A DNA stretch of 64,000 nucleotides from Epiperipatus broadwayi (taxonomy: Eukaryota; Onychophora; Udeonychophora; Euonychophora; Peripatidae): contig JAQFVV010006274.1 of the NCBI GenBank assembly GCA_028023455.1, forward strand, positions 562,001 through 626,000, written 5' to 3'. The notes beneath the pieces were generated by a model, which did no database searches, had not been told where the DNA came from, and was given only the letters and a program-made list of their open reading frames with translations. Each line of letters starts with the position of its first letter. The stretch's first letter is position 1. The translations under genes were made by a program, and so were the position numbers. Shown piece by piece: positions 48,732-61,120 of the stretch.

Positions 48732-51700
48732 TTGGGGAACACCATAGGATGGTTAATTAACAATCTTGATTTTGATGTTGAGCACTGGGAATATGAAGGT
48801 TTTCTAGAACCTCCCATTTCATATAGTTGTCCAATAATTCGGATTACCATTTTGGGGTTAGTTGTGGATGCTTTGGTCGATTCTGGTAGCCAAGCTTCTG
48901 TAATTTCAGAGGAAATGTATGTGAAAATAATGCAGGTTGACCATTCAATTCCTACCTTACCACTTAAATCCCTTCAGGTAACTCTTGCAAATGGAAGGAA
49001 GGTGAAGTTGAAAAATAAACAGATTTTCATTACTGTTAAGGTTAATAACTTAGAGCGTACGCACGTATTCTTGATCATGCCCAGACTGGTTCAAGAGGTC
49101 GTAATTGGTTCAGACTTCATGACCCTTAATCATTGTTCAATTAATTATGGCAACCACACTTTTATATGCCGAGAGGAGATTTGCCCTCTCATAGGAGATT
49201 TCATTAGTCAGGGTAGTCAATTGATAGCTATGCTGGAGACATCGGTTGATGTAAATATAAAGATGAAGTTAGACAGTTCTGGTATCATAGGATCAGAATA
49301 CTATGAACCCTTCTTTCAATTGTTGCTTCAGTATAAATTTATCTTTTCTAAAGTACCCGGCATTATCAAGGGATATATTCATAGGATTAAGCTCAGGGAT
49401 AATGAACCTTTCCAACAACGCACCTATCCTATCCCGCACCAATACCAGACAGAAGTCCAACGACAGATCCAAAAGATGCTCGATTGGGAGATTATTAAGA
49501 TTGGCCCTTCACCATATGTAAATCCTCTCATTGTGGTGAAAAAGAAAGATGGTTCTCTTCGAGTATGCTTGGATGCACATATCCTTAATAAACATACTAT
49601 ACCTGAACGTGATATTCCAATGCCAGTACAAGAATTGCTGCTTGGGTTTCGGGGAAGGAGAGTCTTTTCAACATTTGATCTAACTGCCAGCTATTGGCAG
49701 ATTTTATTACATCTCGAGGATCAGCAATATACGGCTTTTCGTCATCAAGGCCATTCGTATATGTTTCAGAGGATGCCATTTGGCCTGATTAACAGTGGGG
49801 CAGGCCTGATCAGATGTTTGAATGCAATCTTTTCTCGGAAGCTTAAAGAATGAATAGTCATCTACGTTGATGACATTGTTATCGCATCGGATGATCTAAC
49901 CCAACATTTGGAACACTTGAATTTATTTTTTTCAGAATGCTCACTTCATAACATTAAAGTCAATCTTGAGAAATGCACCCTAGTGGCTGGAGAAATATCC
50001 TTCCTTGGCCATGTAATTAGTAATCAGGGAATAAAACCTCATCCCGATAAAATATCTGCAATTCAACAATTTCCTACACCCAAATCTAAGAAGCACTTGA
50101 GGTCGTTTTTGGGACTGTGTAATTATTACCATCGTTTTTACAAGAATTTCTCATATGATACCCTCAATTTATCTATATTATTAAAGAAATCTGAGCCCTG
50201 GGTTTGGACTAAAGAGCATGATGGAGAACTTCAAGTTATTAAGGATAATTTTTTGAAGACAGTTATACTAGCATATCCAGACTTTCAGAAGGAATTTTAC
50301 CTACAAACTGACAGTAGTGGGTTTGGACTAGGGGTCATACTATACCAACTAGATAATGATGGGAAACTACAGGTTCTTTATTTTTTGAGCCGACACTTGA
50401 AGGGACCAGAACTAAACTACACTACGACTGAACGGGAGGCTCTGGCCATTGTCTGGGGGTTACAAAAACTGCGGCAGGTTCTATTGGGATCTCAAGTAAC
50501 TGTACTATGAGACCATAGAAGCCTAGAGTTCTTAAATAGAAGCTATTTACATAATGACAGACTGATTCGTTGGAGCTTATACCTTCAGCAGTTTTCCTAT
50601 CGGATCATTTAGTATTCTGGCCGTAATAACACTGTTGCTGACATCTTAAGTCACCATCCCATTACTATAACATATCAGAATCCATGTACTGAAAATATTA
50701 TTTGTAATTTGACCGCATTACTGGAGGACGAAATAACTAAGAGTTATAAGGATTTACCAACATTACAAGTACAGGACAATGAATTAAGGAGAATAATTGG
50801 TGTGCTGGTAAATGAATGGAAAGAAAAGATATGTTGAAAGGGTTAAGGCTAAATACAAAATGAATGATGGAATTTTACTGAGAAAATTGGATGGGACTGA
50901 GGGTGATTCATGGAGGGTGATGATTCCAGCATGCTTAGTGGATAAATTAATATATTATGTTCATTGTCATTATGGTCATTTTGGGGTACAAAAAATACAG
51001 CCAATTATCAAAGAACATTTTTACTTTCAGAACATGACGGAACGTATCATGACTAGATTGAAGGATTGTGAGATCTGCTTAAAGACTAAATACCAAAACA
51101 AAACCTACGTGGGGACACTACACTCTATTTTGCCTAATCAACCGAATGAATTATTAGCCCTGGACTTTTATGGACCTCTTCCTCCTTCTAACCGCCAAAA
51201 ATTTATTCTTGTAACTTACGATGTGTTCTCAAAATTTGTTTCAGCTTTTACAGTCCCAAAGGCTGACGCCAAGAATGTCGTGAAACACCTGGAGATGTCA
51301 CAATTTATTGTAGTAGGTAAACCTACCTCTATTCTCACTGATCATGCCACCGCTTTTATTTCAGATTATTGGAAAAAATGGTGTCAAAAGAAGAATATTC
51401 AGCACATCATGTGTTCCATACGCAACCCACAGTCCAATCCTAGTGAAAGGATCATGTGAGAACTCAGTCGATTATTCCGGGTATATGTAGGTGGAGACCA
51501 TAGGCAATGGGTGCATCAATTGCCACAGATTATACATTATATTAATGTTACAATTAATGAATCCACAAAAATGTCACCAATTCGTTTACATTTTGGTAAA
51601 GTGGAACCTTTATTAATTAAAACCCCTTTGCCCCCTGTTCAAGAGAACATTGATGTATCACATGATTTGACACTAGCCCAAGCCAATCTTAAAAAGATGG

Positions 51701-51951
51701 GTGATAAGCATATTCGCCATCATAGGGCTAGCTCGCATTGTTTCAAAATTCATGACAGCGTAATGATCAGAACTCCCCATGTTAGTAATCTTAAGAAACA
51801 CACTTTTCAGAAATTTCTTAATCTCTATGAAGGTCCATATGAGATAATGAAACAGGTGGGAGAAAATGCATTTTTACTTTCTACACCTGAAGGAATACGA
51901 GGAACCTATAATGCTCGCAGTTTGGTTCCATGTCCTGCAAGACATGATTAA
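48732..51951 (+). pseudogene. pol: Gypsy pol: protease, reverse transcriptase, RNase H, integrase
   Basis: Domains in order: aspartic protease with DSGS (Asp codon 48879-48881); reverse transcriptase with 'VFSTFDLTASYWQI' (about 49666) and YVDD (about 49863-49874); RNase H with 'TDSSGFGLG' (about 50310), 'TEREALAI' and 'VADILS'; integrase with an HHCC zinc site (GHFG and CEIC, 50980-51080), Asp in 'ALDFYGPLP' and in 'ILTDHATAF', Glu in 'SNPSERIM' and a GPY motif (about 51830). No chromodomain. All catalytic residues are present, but the frame is broken by TGA at 49851, 50508 and 51457, TAG at 50610, and a frame change near 50815-50830. Several TGA stops and an Arg-to-His change fit decay at CpG sites. 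Confidence 0.88.
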
Positions 51952-52185
51952 TAAAAGTTATACATATTGTTCAATATAGAATGTAAGTATTATTATTATT
52001 ATTATTTTTTTGCTTATATAATGTTGTTAAAGTATAATATAAACATGTGTTTATAAAAGCATTAAATGTTTTTATTGTTTATGTTTATTCGACAAACATA
52101 ATTTTTTTAATTGAGGAATGATCTTAATGTAAAATTTAATGTGTTATTAATATTGATTGTTGTTTATCCAATTCATTTTTCTTTC

Positions 52186-52200
52186 ATAAGGGGGATGGAT
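52186..52200 (+). promoter_or_regulatory. Gypsy polypurine tract
   Basis: AAGGGGGATGGA lies immediately upstream of the 3' LTR start, the expected position and composition of the primer for plus-strand DNA synthesis. Confidence 0.75.
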
Positions 52201-54830
52201 TGTAACCTTCCAGGTTGGCACCAGAAAGAAATGTGGGAAGGTCACATTTGTGCTAACAATGGCTGAAAGTAAGTAGTTGAGAAAAATGAATTGTGATATA
52301 ATCTAATATTTAAAATTGAGTTTTTAGGAAAACTAAACTTAAATGGTGATGTAATTTGCTAGTTGAAGTTAGGATTTTAACAAAATCAAAATTTTAAATG
52401 GGTATATTGATTGGTGGAGTTTTGGACTATATGTTTAGTGGTAGATGTTTGTGTATAGTAGAGCATTTACATGTCATAATAGGCAGATGCATAAATATAT
52501 TATTAATTGGAATTTTCTTTTCTATAATTTTATTTATAAGTTACTGATTATATATTGTCTTAGAATCTTATGTTTTAAAAACGATAGAGATTATTTGTAA
52601 TAGTAAATAACATTTCTAAAATTAATAATTAGTATTTAATATTTTTTTTTTATTACTATGTTTATTATATTCAAATACTGTAGTATTAAAATTTTTATAA
52701 ATAATATTTCTGGCAAGCTTCCAAAGTTGATTGTCATAGAAACACAGAGGGTGTGAGTGGAGAAAAATATAGTGTAAAACTTGAAAGTAAAAAAAAAAAA
52801 AAGGCTCCGAGGAAGAAGAAAAAAAGGAAACTTAAAAGAATCAATAACTCTCTAAAAATATTACAAATATTAAAAAAACATCGCAAGGATTCTAATGATG
52901 TGTTTATGGAAAATTTCTATTATACTACTGGAGTAATAAAACCATGAAGAGATAGACCCAGAGGGAAGCCAGCCTTCAAATTTCTGCCAAAGCAATGGTC
53001 CATTCACTCCTTTTAAAATTACCTTGATGTCACGTAAGATAAGTAATATAATTTATTTCAAGATATTGCCAAAAGTAAGTAATATTAAGATGGCAAAATT
53101 GTATAAAATAACGCTAGCACAATTTTTTTCATTAGACTCTAAAACCAAACGCCTAATATTAAATTCTAATCATTTTTTATCAATCTTCTGCAAATTAAAA
53201 TTTAAAATAAAAACATTTATCTACTTAATTTTATAACCAGAGGATCATTTTCTACCGTATAACTTTGCTGGTCGCATATATATATAATGAAAGAATGTCA
53301 ATGCATGCAAATATCATTTTTTAACGCCCGTCACGGAATTCTAGGATAAAAAAAAAAAAAACTCTTATCATTCTTAACAAGTTATGCTTAACAATCGGAT
53401 AGACATTTTTTTTTTATGTTATAATTTACCATTGTTTTTAAAATTAATATGTATGTTTCTTTAACTTTCAACCTTCAATTTTCTTTTAAAAAACTTAATA
53501 TGTAATAATAGGATATTGACAAATATTTTTTTTTTTTGATTACAATAGATGTATAAATATTTTTTTTTGTTGTTTTTGTTTTGTGTTCTTTTTTAAAAAA
53601 AAAACAAAACAAAACAATGTAATTTCATTATCATTAGAATATGATAATTTATTATTTTGTATGATTTAGAAAGTATATATTCGGATGTGTGCATGATGCT
53701 ATAGATTATTATTTTAAACATGTCGTATTTATTATGCAGTTTAGTTAATGAGGTATATTTAAAGAAAAATAATGAATTAAAACTTTATCTGTTGTAAGTT
53801 CGGTATATAGGAGTTATATTGAATGTGAGTTGAGGGTAGAGATGGTCAAGGGGCGATTAGATTATGTAGATTAAGTTTGGAGATATTCGTTAATTCTTAA
53901 GCATATAAGTATAAGTGTTTGGTTATTATTTTTCCCTGCCTTTATTTATTTTGTATAGTTACTGTTAGATGACTTACACCGATTGTAACAGATAAGTGTT
54001 ATATAATTTTTTATAATATGTAAAAGATGATTGATTTGTAGCATCATACAAGTTTATAAGTAATCTAATAAAATATATTTCATGAATACATTGTGTTTAC
54101 AATATAATCAAACGCACATATTCGAAGATAGATATATGATTAACATATTAAATAGTAGTCAATTTTGATTTTACCTTAGAAGAGATGTAACTGGTTATCA
54201 ATGTGCATAAATAATATTTTTTTATTTTTATTATAATTATTTTTTTTTTGTCTTTTATTTAAAATATTTTTTTTTAATAAATACTTTTAATGAATTAAAA
54301 GTCCAAACGAATTGCTTGACTATTTACGTTCGATTCTTCATTTCCACACACACACATCTGGTTAATATAACATAGTTATAGAAGATATAAGTTTGTCAAT
54401 ATAAGTCAGGTTTTATTTAATTTGTCTGGTGGTAATAAATCTCAGTATTACAATGCCAATAATACATTTTACTTTGCTTGGAATATATAGTGATATGGAT
54501 ATAAAGGTACCCGTTCCTAATTATTATCTATCCTATAATAAATGTAATAATTGTCAATTTTGCAATAGTTTTGGTATTGAATAGATGCTCTGAACGTATT
54601 TAAATTAATCTTATAGTATTATTGTTTATAGACATTTTATCATCCTTGTTGGCCTCATATATAAAGACCATATCCTATAACCTCAACTGAGCTAAGCCAT
54701 AGAACAATTTACAATGATAAATTTTATTCTATCTTGTATAGAATTGGCGCCTGGGCAATTATAAATAAGTGAAGAAGATGGAGGTTATAGGTGAGGGTTA
54801 AAGTGACCTGATATATATATTTAGGTTAAA
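52201..54830 (+). repeat. Gypsy 3' LTR
   Basis: 2630 bp, starting TGTAACCTTCC. It lacks the three small tandem duplications seen in the 5' copy and instead carries a 106-bp insertion at 53231-53336. Similarity to the 5' copy ends at TTAGGTTAAA, followed by an AT run. Confidence 0.85.
53227..53340. mobile_element. 106-bp insertion in the 3' LTR with 4-bp flanking repeats
   Basis: The segment 53231-53336 is absent from the matching place in the 5' LTR and is flanked by AATT on both sides (53227-53230, 53337-53340). It contains 'CTACCGTATAACTTTGCTGG' and 'AACGCCCGTCACGG', which are less AT-rich than the LTR. Source unknown. Confidence 0.6.
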
Positions 54831-55688
54831 ATATATATATGTAATATAATCAAAAAGTTAAAATTATAAATATGTGTTAAATTTTTATTATTGTATTTCT
54901 TATGAAATATATTCATTTGCAATATAATTATAAGAAATTTTTAATTAATGAACTTTAAAAGTTTTCTACAATGAACTGTAGAAGGAGATTTTAGTGATTA
55001 AGATTTCTTGTTAGTTTTCATTTTTCAAGAAAATAAAAATTTACGTCTTACTTCTTGAGAAATCTCAATAATTTTCTCACTTTAAGAAGGTTATTATATA
55101 ACAATAATGTATTACTTTTTAGTATTGAATTAATATATTTTACTATTTTAACTCAAAATACAGTATGTAGATAAAAATTGATAGCAAAGTAAAATGTAAT
55201 GTGTTTATTGTTCAACTTTGAAATAATTTTTCAAAAAAATAGCTTCCCCAAAATAGTATTGTACAATTATTTTATCATCTTTGTAATAAAATTATTATAG
55301 ACTTCATTATTAAAGCATATCGAAGTAGTGTTGTTGTACCCATGTTTGAAATTTTTCTTTAATTATCTGATATTTGTTATCATCCCTTGGTTTCATTTCT
55401 TTCATACTTTGTTATAGATAAATTTAATGGTTTATGAAGCGACAAATCTTCATTTTCTTTGATTATAATTTCATTAATATATTCTTCGTCAGTATCAAAC
55501 TGTTATCATCTAAAAAATAATCTATTTAATATTTCTTTAGCAAAATTCTAAATTTTATTTTTTTTAGACTAGTCTAAAAAATATATTTTTTCTTTACAAG
55601 TGGGATTTTACAAAAAATTATAAAGAGATATGATTTTATTGTTTCCTTTTTTACTTATTATTATTTTTAATTGCCATAAGAAGCTCTT
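54831..55688. other. Intron, AT-rich, nothing recognised
   Basis: Begins with an AT run directly after the Gypsy element. No gene or repeat recognised. Confidence 0.45.
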
Positions 55689-55810
55689 TACATAATTACC
55701 ATGTTTTACCAAAAATAAGACCTAACCAAAAATAAGCCCTAGTATGATTTTTGAGGATGCTTATAATATAAGCTCTATTCCAAATATAAACCCTAGTTAA
55801 GATAGTCAGC
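55689..55810. repeat. Short dispersed-repeat fragment with AATAAGCCCTAG-type units
   Basis: 'AAAAATAAGACCTAACC', 'AAAAATAAGCCCTAG' and 'AAATATAAACCCTAGTT' follow each other. Arrays of this AATAAG(A/C)CCTA type occur as dispersed repeats in several animal genomes; the family is not certain. Confidence 0.35.
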
Positions 55811-56439
55811 CTGATAGATGACTTTTGTTTGCACATTGAAACATATGTTGGTTGTATTGAATTATAAAGTTATAAATGTATAAGTAAATGGTAATATTGA
55901 CATTAATGTTTTAAATAAATGGTACTATAAAATTATATGGTGCATTTATATTTTTCTATCGATTATTTTTGATAAACATAATTCTATCTGTATAGAGAAA
56001 CAATTTATCTATTACTATAAGTCAAAATATTAGACAATTAATAATTTCATTTATATATATATTTACGTTATTTAATCACTTCTTTTATTAATGTTTAATG
56101 CTTAGATTTAGAATGCTCAATTTAGTTTTCTAGTTTCAGTATAATAGCTTTTAAATATTCAAGATAAAATAAAAATTAGTTTGAGTTTTGAAACATTTTT
56201 TTTTCTCCTGAAAGACTATTAAAATAATAGAAGTGATTTTAATAATGAAAATTTAGCATAAATTAAATCACCAATCTTTCTTCTCAAGAAAAGTTTTAAA
56301 AAGTAACACCCAAGTAGGACTATTAATTTGGAAAATGTTTGTAAATTGCATACTTGATAACAGATGGATGTTATGTCACATATAAATCATCGTGTAATTC
56401 AATACACTTTATGTTGTAATGGACGACTTATTGTACACA
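55811..56439. other. Intron, AT-rich, nothing recognised
   Basis: No coding pattern or repeat recognised. Confidence 0.4.
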
Positions 56440-58480
56440 TGTTAAGTAAATAAATATTTTCTGAAATTTTATGCTTGCATTTTTTAGCATTTATCTTTAC
56501 TCCTTCATTCTTTCATCTGATATCTGTTGCAATTTTCCTGAAGCTCTGAAATTTATTTGAAAAACCACAAATAATCTGCAAAATCTAGATGATTTTTATT
56601 TCATAAAATATTTTTTGTAGAATTGTTATAAAAAGTTTTGGAGAGATGGAATCATTCTGTCCTACACTCTTCTTAATGTTAATCTTTTTAGTATCACTTT
56701 GTAATCTAATCATTGCTTTTCAGAATATGACAATATCCTTGATCTTTTATTTTGATAACCTAATAATTTAATCTCTGTAGAAATGCTTATAGAATCAAAT
56801 GTGTCTTTTCTAGAACTTCTCTCAATACTTGGATTGATTTACTCTGTTAAACTACTTACAACAGAACTTCTCTCAATACTTGGATTGATTTACTCTGTTA
56901 AAACTACTTACAAATGCACTTTGTTCTTTTGGTTGTTTGAAATTCAAAGTTCACTGTGGATAAGTTGTATTTTATTTAATAAAGATTTTGTTGAGAACTG
57001 ATTGAAGACTAATAGATCTTTAATTCCTATTATCTTCTTTATTATCTTTTTTAATATATAAAATTTCTGCTGTATTCTTTCCATCATCTGGTATATAATT
57101 TCCTTCTTTATAGGTTTAGTTTCATATTATACTTATTTTTTTAAAGTGCTGGGCAATTCAGAAGATGTAATAATTGTAAGGAATATTTCATTTTTTTATT
57201 CTTTTTTTGGTAATCGTTCACTTTTTCTTTTTACTGCAGAAGATTTTTATTCTTTTCTGGATCTTTCCTTGCCAACTAACATTTGTATATTTTTTATATC
57301 ATTATTAACTCTTTTATGTATCTTCTTACAAAACTCTAGATATTCAGTTCTTTTTAATGGATTGTTTTTATATATATTTCTTTTTTTCACACATTGTCTA
57401 TTTTCAGTAGAAAATTTACTGGTCCAATTGCTGCTCTTTTGTGCAAAGTATCTTTTTTTGTAATTCTTAATTATGTATGATTTATTTTTTTATCGACTTT
57501 ATTCAAGTCTGAACTATCTTCAGAATGTATTAATAGTTTTAAATGATTTTCAAGTTCTAACTTAAATTTTTTGGAATATTGCTGTAAAAAAAAAAGAAGC
57601 TAATTGTTAATACTTATTTTCTTAATAATTTTACATCTCTAATTTTGCATTAACACATACACATATGTTATTAATCCGTGATCACTAGCACATTTACAGT
57701 CTTGAAATACTTATTTTCTCTTAATCAAAATAAAATCCAATTTTGTTGTACTTTCATTTAAATGCCTCCATGTCCAGTTCCATTTAGCATTTTTCTCAAA
57801 GAAAGAATTCTTAATATAAAGATTTTCTTTTTGTGCGAACTCTATAAGTTGGTTTCCTTTTTCATTTTTATTACCATAATAAAATTTATCCACAGCAATT
57901 TCATCTTTCAATCTCTTTATCAATCATAGCATTAAAGTTGTTCATGACAATTCTAAAATATTGTTTGATCTGATCAAAAGCATTTTATATGTCACTATAA
58001 AAGTCTTCAACTTCATCATCACAATAACTTATCAGGATAAATTTGAATTATCTGTTTTTGATATTTTTAATCTGAATTACTAAACTAATCTTGTTATTTT
58101 GTCTGATATACATCAATTTTCATAATGTTGTTCTTCCACTTTTTATTTATAATTGAATCCACTCCACTTGCATTTTCATTATGTGTGCCTTTGCAATAAA
58201 ATATCACTTTAAAATAATTATTTTTTAATTTTTTCTTCTAACTTCACAAATTTCATAGTGTCCCATTTAATATTAGATAGCTCTGCTTCCAATTTATATA
58301 ATTTTCCTTCACTTGAAAGTAATCTGAAGTTGTAAATACTAAATAAAAGTTCATCATTGAATCTCAACCTAGGTTTGCAATTGAGGAATTCTTGCTACCT
58401 TCTCCTTCTGATCACCAACTGTTATAAATTTTACAGCCTTGTTTGAACGAAGGCCAGAATTTAATTTTGTCTGTCATGAT
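56440..58480 (-). pseudogene. LINE (craniofacial-protein-2-like endonuclease/RT family), minus strand, decayed
   Basis: Read on the minus strand from 58480 downwards: endonuclease start ('KLYKLEAELSNIKWDTMKF', about 58300), 'GVDSIINKKWKNNI' (about 58170-58130), 'NEKGNQLIEFAQKENLYI' (about 57870-57810), 'NWTWRHLNESTTKLDFILIK' (57783-57724), linker ('SKKFKLELENHLK'), then reverse transcriptase pieces including 'KAFDSISISTEIKLLGYQNK' and a 'GDRMIPS'-type block near 56650, ending 'KINAKKCKHKIS' near 56460. Arthropod genomes carry many copies of this endonuclease-reverse-transcriptase family; the + strand remnant at 22450 may be a relative. It has many stops and frame changes. The 3' end is missing. 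Confidence 0.7.
56812..56914. repeat. 51-bp tandem duplication inside the LINE
   Basis: 'AGAACTTCTCTCAATACTTG' starts at 56812 and again at 56863; the two copies differ by a single added A. The duplication lies in the reverse transcriptase region. Confidence 0.9.
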
Positions 58481-59844
58481 TGTAAATATCTATTAGAAAA
58501 AAAAATCATTCACACACGCATTCATCCTGCATTATAAAACTCAACTAATATCTTGAACTATCAGGCAGCTGATAAGAATTGCTATAGTCTTTCTTGATTT
58601 TAAATTCAAAGGCAAAAAAACCCCAATAAATTCACTATACTGGCTAATGTGTGTTGGTGGGAAGCCCATTCATGTGTGTTTGCTATATATTTATAATCTT
58701 ATAGTAATAACAGTTTCAGTCACAACGAAGTATGTGATGAACATTAGAAATTTGGCTCTGCTCTTTTTCTATGAGGTCTTAAATATTAAAATGTCTCCTT
58801 TCAGTTAATACCAAACTCCTTTCTGCAGTCATGTGAGACTTATCAGACAAACTTTTTAGTATAAATAATATGATAATTTATATATGTCTTATACAAGAAT
58901 TATGATCAAATGAATTATGTGTATTTTTAATAACTAAAAAATTTTTATGCTGATAGCCAAAAGGTCTATTCACAATTGTGAAAACACAGATGACAAAACT
59001 TATAATTTGGAAAGGATAGATGAAATAATTATAAATATCATAACAATGTAAATTTATAATGATTCAGAGGAATGATTTCAAGACTTTGTGTTGCATAGTA
59101 ATTAATACATTTTTTTTTTGTTTTATATCTATGACATTCACATCTAGATGGGATTTATAAATGTTTTTAAATAGATGAGAATTTCTAAGTCAACTTTGGA
59201 TTTTTTCAGATTGTGAGTTTAGAATAACAAATATTGATCAGTAATTTGTTATCTAGCTTTTCTTAATCAGAAAATAAAAGAAGAAAAATGCTAAAACTAT
59301 CATCAACCCATTTAACTAGTCTGGCGAGAAGTGCCTTCATTATTTTTCTTTGAAGAAATTTTCATGGAGACATTTGCCCTGAACTAATCTAAAGGCTATT
59401 TTTACTTCTCAATTTCATTTAGCATGTAAAAAGTCATTTATAACAAAATTAATTATATAGTATTATATTTTAACATGAATTTTTTTTTTTATTTTGTATA
59501 TATATTTCAAATACTTAATTCTTGTATGACCAATGTAAATAGTTCTATATAATTATTTTTTATAAATAGAATTGTTTTAAGACAAATGGAATTATTTAAT
59601 AAATTATTAAAGTGTAAATATTTTAAAAGTACTATATAATTTTTTATTGAGGATTTTAGTCTCAAATAATTTATATGTTTATAAAATTTTTGTATACCAA
59701 TTTGTTTGTGAAAACAATTTCTACAGAATAATATATTTATTTAATCTATGTGTCTATATGTGCCTGCACACACATATTTTTAATTCATATATGTGCATAT
59801 ATAATACATACTTATATTTAATTTAAAAACAATTCTATTTACAG
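58481..59844. other. Intron end, AT-rich, nothing recognised
   Basis: No gene or repeat recognised; ends in the acceptor TTTACAG at 59838-59844. Confidence 0.45.
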
Positions 59845-59945
59845 TGAAGCTTATGAAAATACTCCTCCAAAGGCAGAAGAAGATCTTGTAAGGCAGACTG
59901 TCACACTAGCAGAAGAATTTTTGAATCTTCTAATTATTATTGTCT
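59845..59945 (+). CDS. Ubr1: UBR1/UBR2-type N-recognin E3 ligase, internal exon d
   Basis: A 101-bp exon preceded by TTTACAG and followed by GTAAGT, entering with the last base of a Ser codon and leaving after the first base of a codon. It encodes 'EAYENTPPKAEEDLVRQT' and 'VTLAEEFLNLLIIIV', matching the acidic linker and the 'LxEEFLxLLIIIVxER' block of animal UBR1/UBR2. The next exon should start with two bases completing a codon (a Ser codon would give VSER) and was not found before 64000. Together the four exons give a gapless piece of about 118 residues. Confidence 0.92.
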
Positions 59946-61046
59946 GTAAGTTATAAAAAACAATGGAAGGGTGAATATATATTTCAATATAAATTCTTAT
60001 AATATAAGTTCTAAGCAAAATTCATACAATGCTGTATAATGTATGATTTTTAAGTAATTGAAACATTCGTTAAAAACAATTCAAACAATAGTGTAGCATT
60101 TTTTGATATATATATATATCATTTATTTTTATGTTTCTCATATGAACAAACTAAAATGACATCAGTAATAGATATTTGTAAAGTGGTATCCTCAAAAAAA
60201 GTCATGAATACATATTTTTTATTTCTTAGCTTATTTATGAAATTAAATGGTTATATATTTATTATTATTTTTTCTTTGAAGAGTAATCATGTGTAAGCAG
60301 CGTTTTTATTCTTTTGTGTACTTGGGAATTGGATTTTTACTTTACTTATTATTCTTTTAATTCATTTAGCTAATGCTTTAATTTATTGCACTACAGTACT
60401 TGCTTAAATATAGTAATGATTTTAAAATTAATAATAGTAAAATATAATAATATTATATGATTTTATGGTACCAATTTTATTTATAAAAGTTAGTATAATC
60501 TGAATTGTAATTTGTTTCGAATAATGGTTAATAATCAATAATGTATACAATATTTATCATCCACAACTACATTATTAATTTGATGATTAGTGCTTCAATT
60601 TTGCTGTTATTACAATAGTTTATATTATGTGTTATAGTTTGCTAACAATTATTTTGTGCTTGTTTAGATTATGTTTTTACTTGCTTCTATGTTATTTATT
60701 TATTTATTTTTAAAATGCTTTTATTTAACTTTAGGCTTTTATTTATTTGAATCAAATTTTGTAAATTATTTTTTTCCTACTTCTATTTAATGAATGGACT
60801 TCAAATTTTATATACATGTTAAATGGCACATTGTTGAAATTTGTGAAATTAGAAAAAAAAATGAAGAGACAATTAATTTAAAAAGTAGGTATGCATATTA
60901 TTACTAAACACATATATTGAAAAGTGGTGAGATTTATTATAAATAAAAAGTGGAAGGACAATATTGTGGAAATTAATGTCCATCAGATAGAGCGACACGA
61001 TTCAAATTAAAAATACCTAAATTTCAAGTTTATGCCCAAACTTATT
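59946..61046. other. Intron, AT-rich, nothing recognised
   Basis: No gene or repeat recognised. Confidence 0.45.
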
Positions 61047-61106
61047 GTACAAAACTTATGGATATACAAAACTTATGGATTGTACAAAACTTATGGATGT
61101 ACAAAA
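61047..61106. repeat. Short minisatellite, ~17-bp unit
   Basis: GTACAAAACTTATGGA at 61047, a slightly different copy at 61065, another at 61082 and a partial unit at 61099. Confidence 0.75.
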
Positions 61107-61120
61107 TGCTTTTAGTCAGA

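Larger units (their letters stand above)
41777..54830 (+). mobile_element. Ty3/Gypsy LTR retrotransposon, 13 kb, coding-defective
   Basis: Layout on the + strand: 5' LTR, long leader, gag, a basic RG-rich segment, pol (protease, reverse transcriptase, RNase H, integrase), polypurine tract, 3' LTR. Pol order with integrase last defines Ty3/Gypsy. ATAT lies on both sides of the element, which fits a 4-bp target duplication but also an insertion into an AT microsatellite. No envelope-like frame is present between integrase and the 3' LTR (about 250 bp only). Stops, a 28-bp frameshifting duplication in gag and at least two other frame changes show it is not intact, while near-identical LTRs indicate a fairly recent insertion. 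Confidence 0.9.

Noticed and set aside
51960-52185. Envelope gene in the Gypsy element
   Set aside because: Only about 230 bp between the end of integrase and the polypurine tract, without an open frame.
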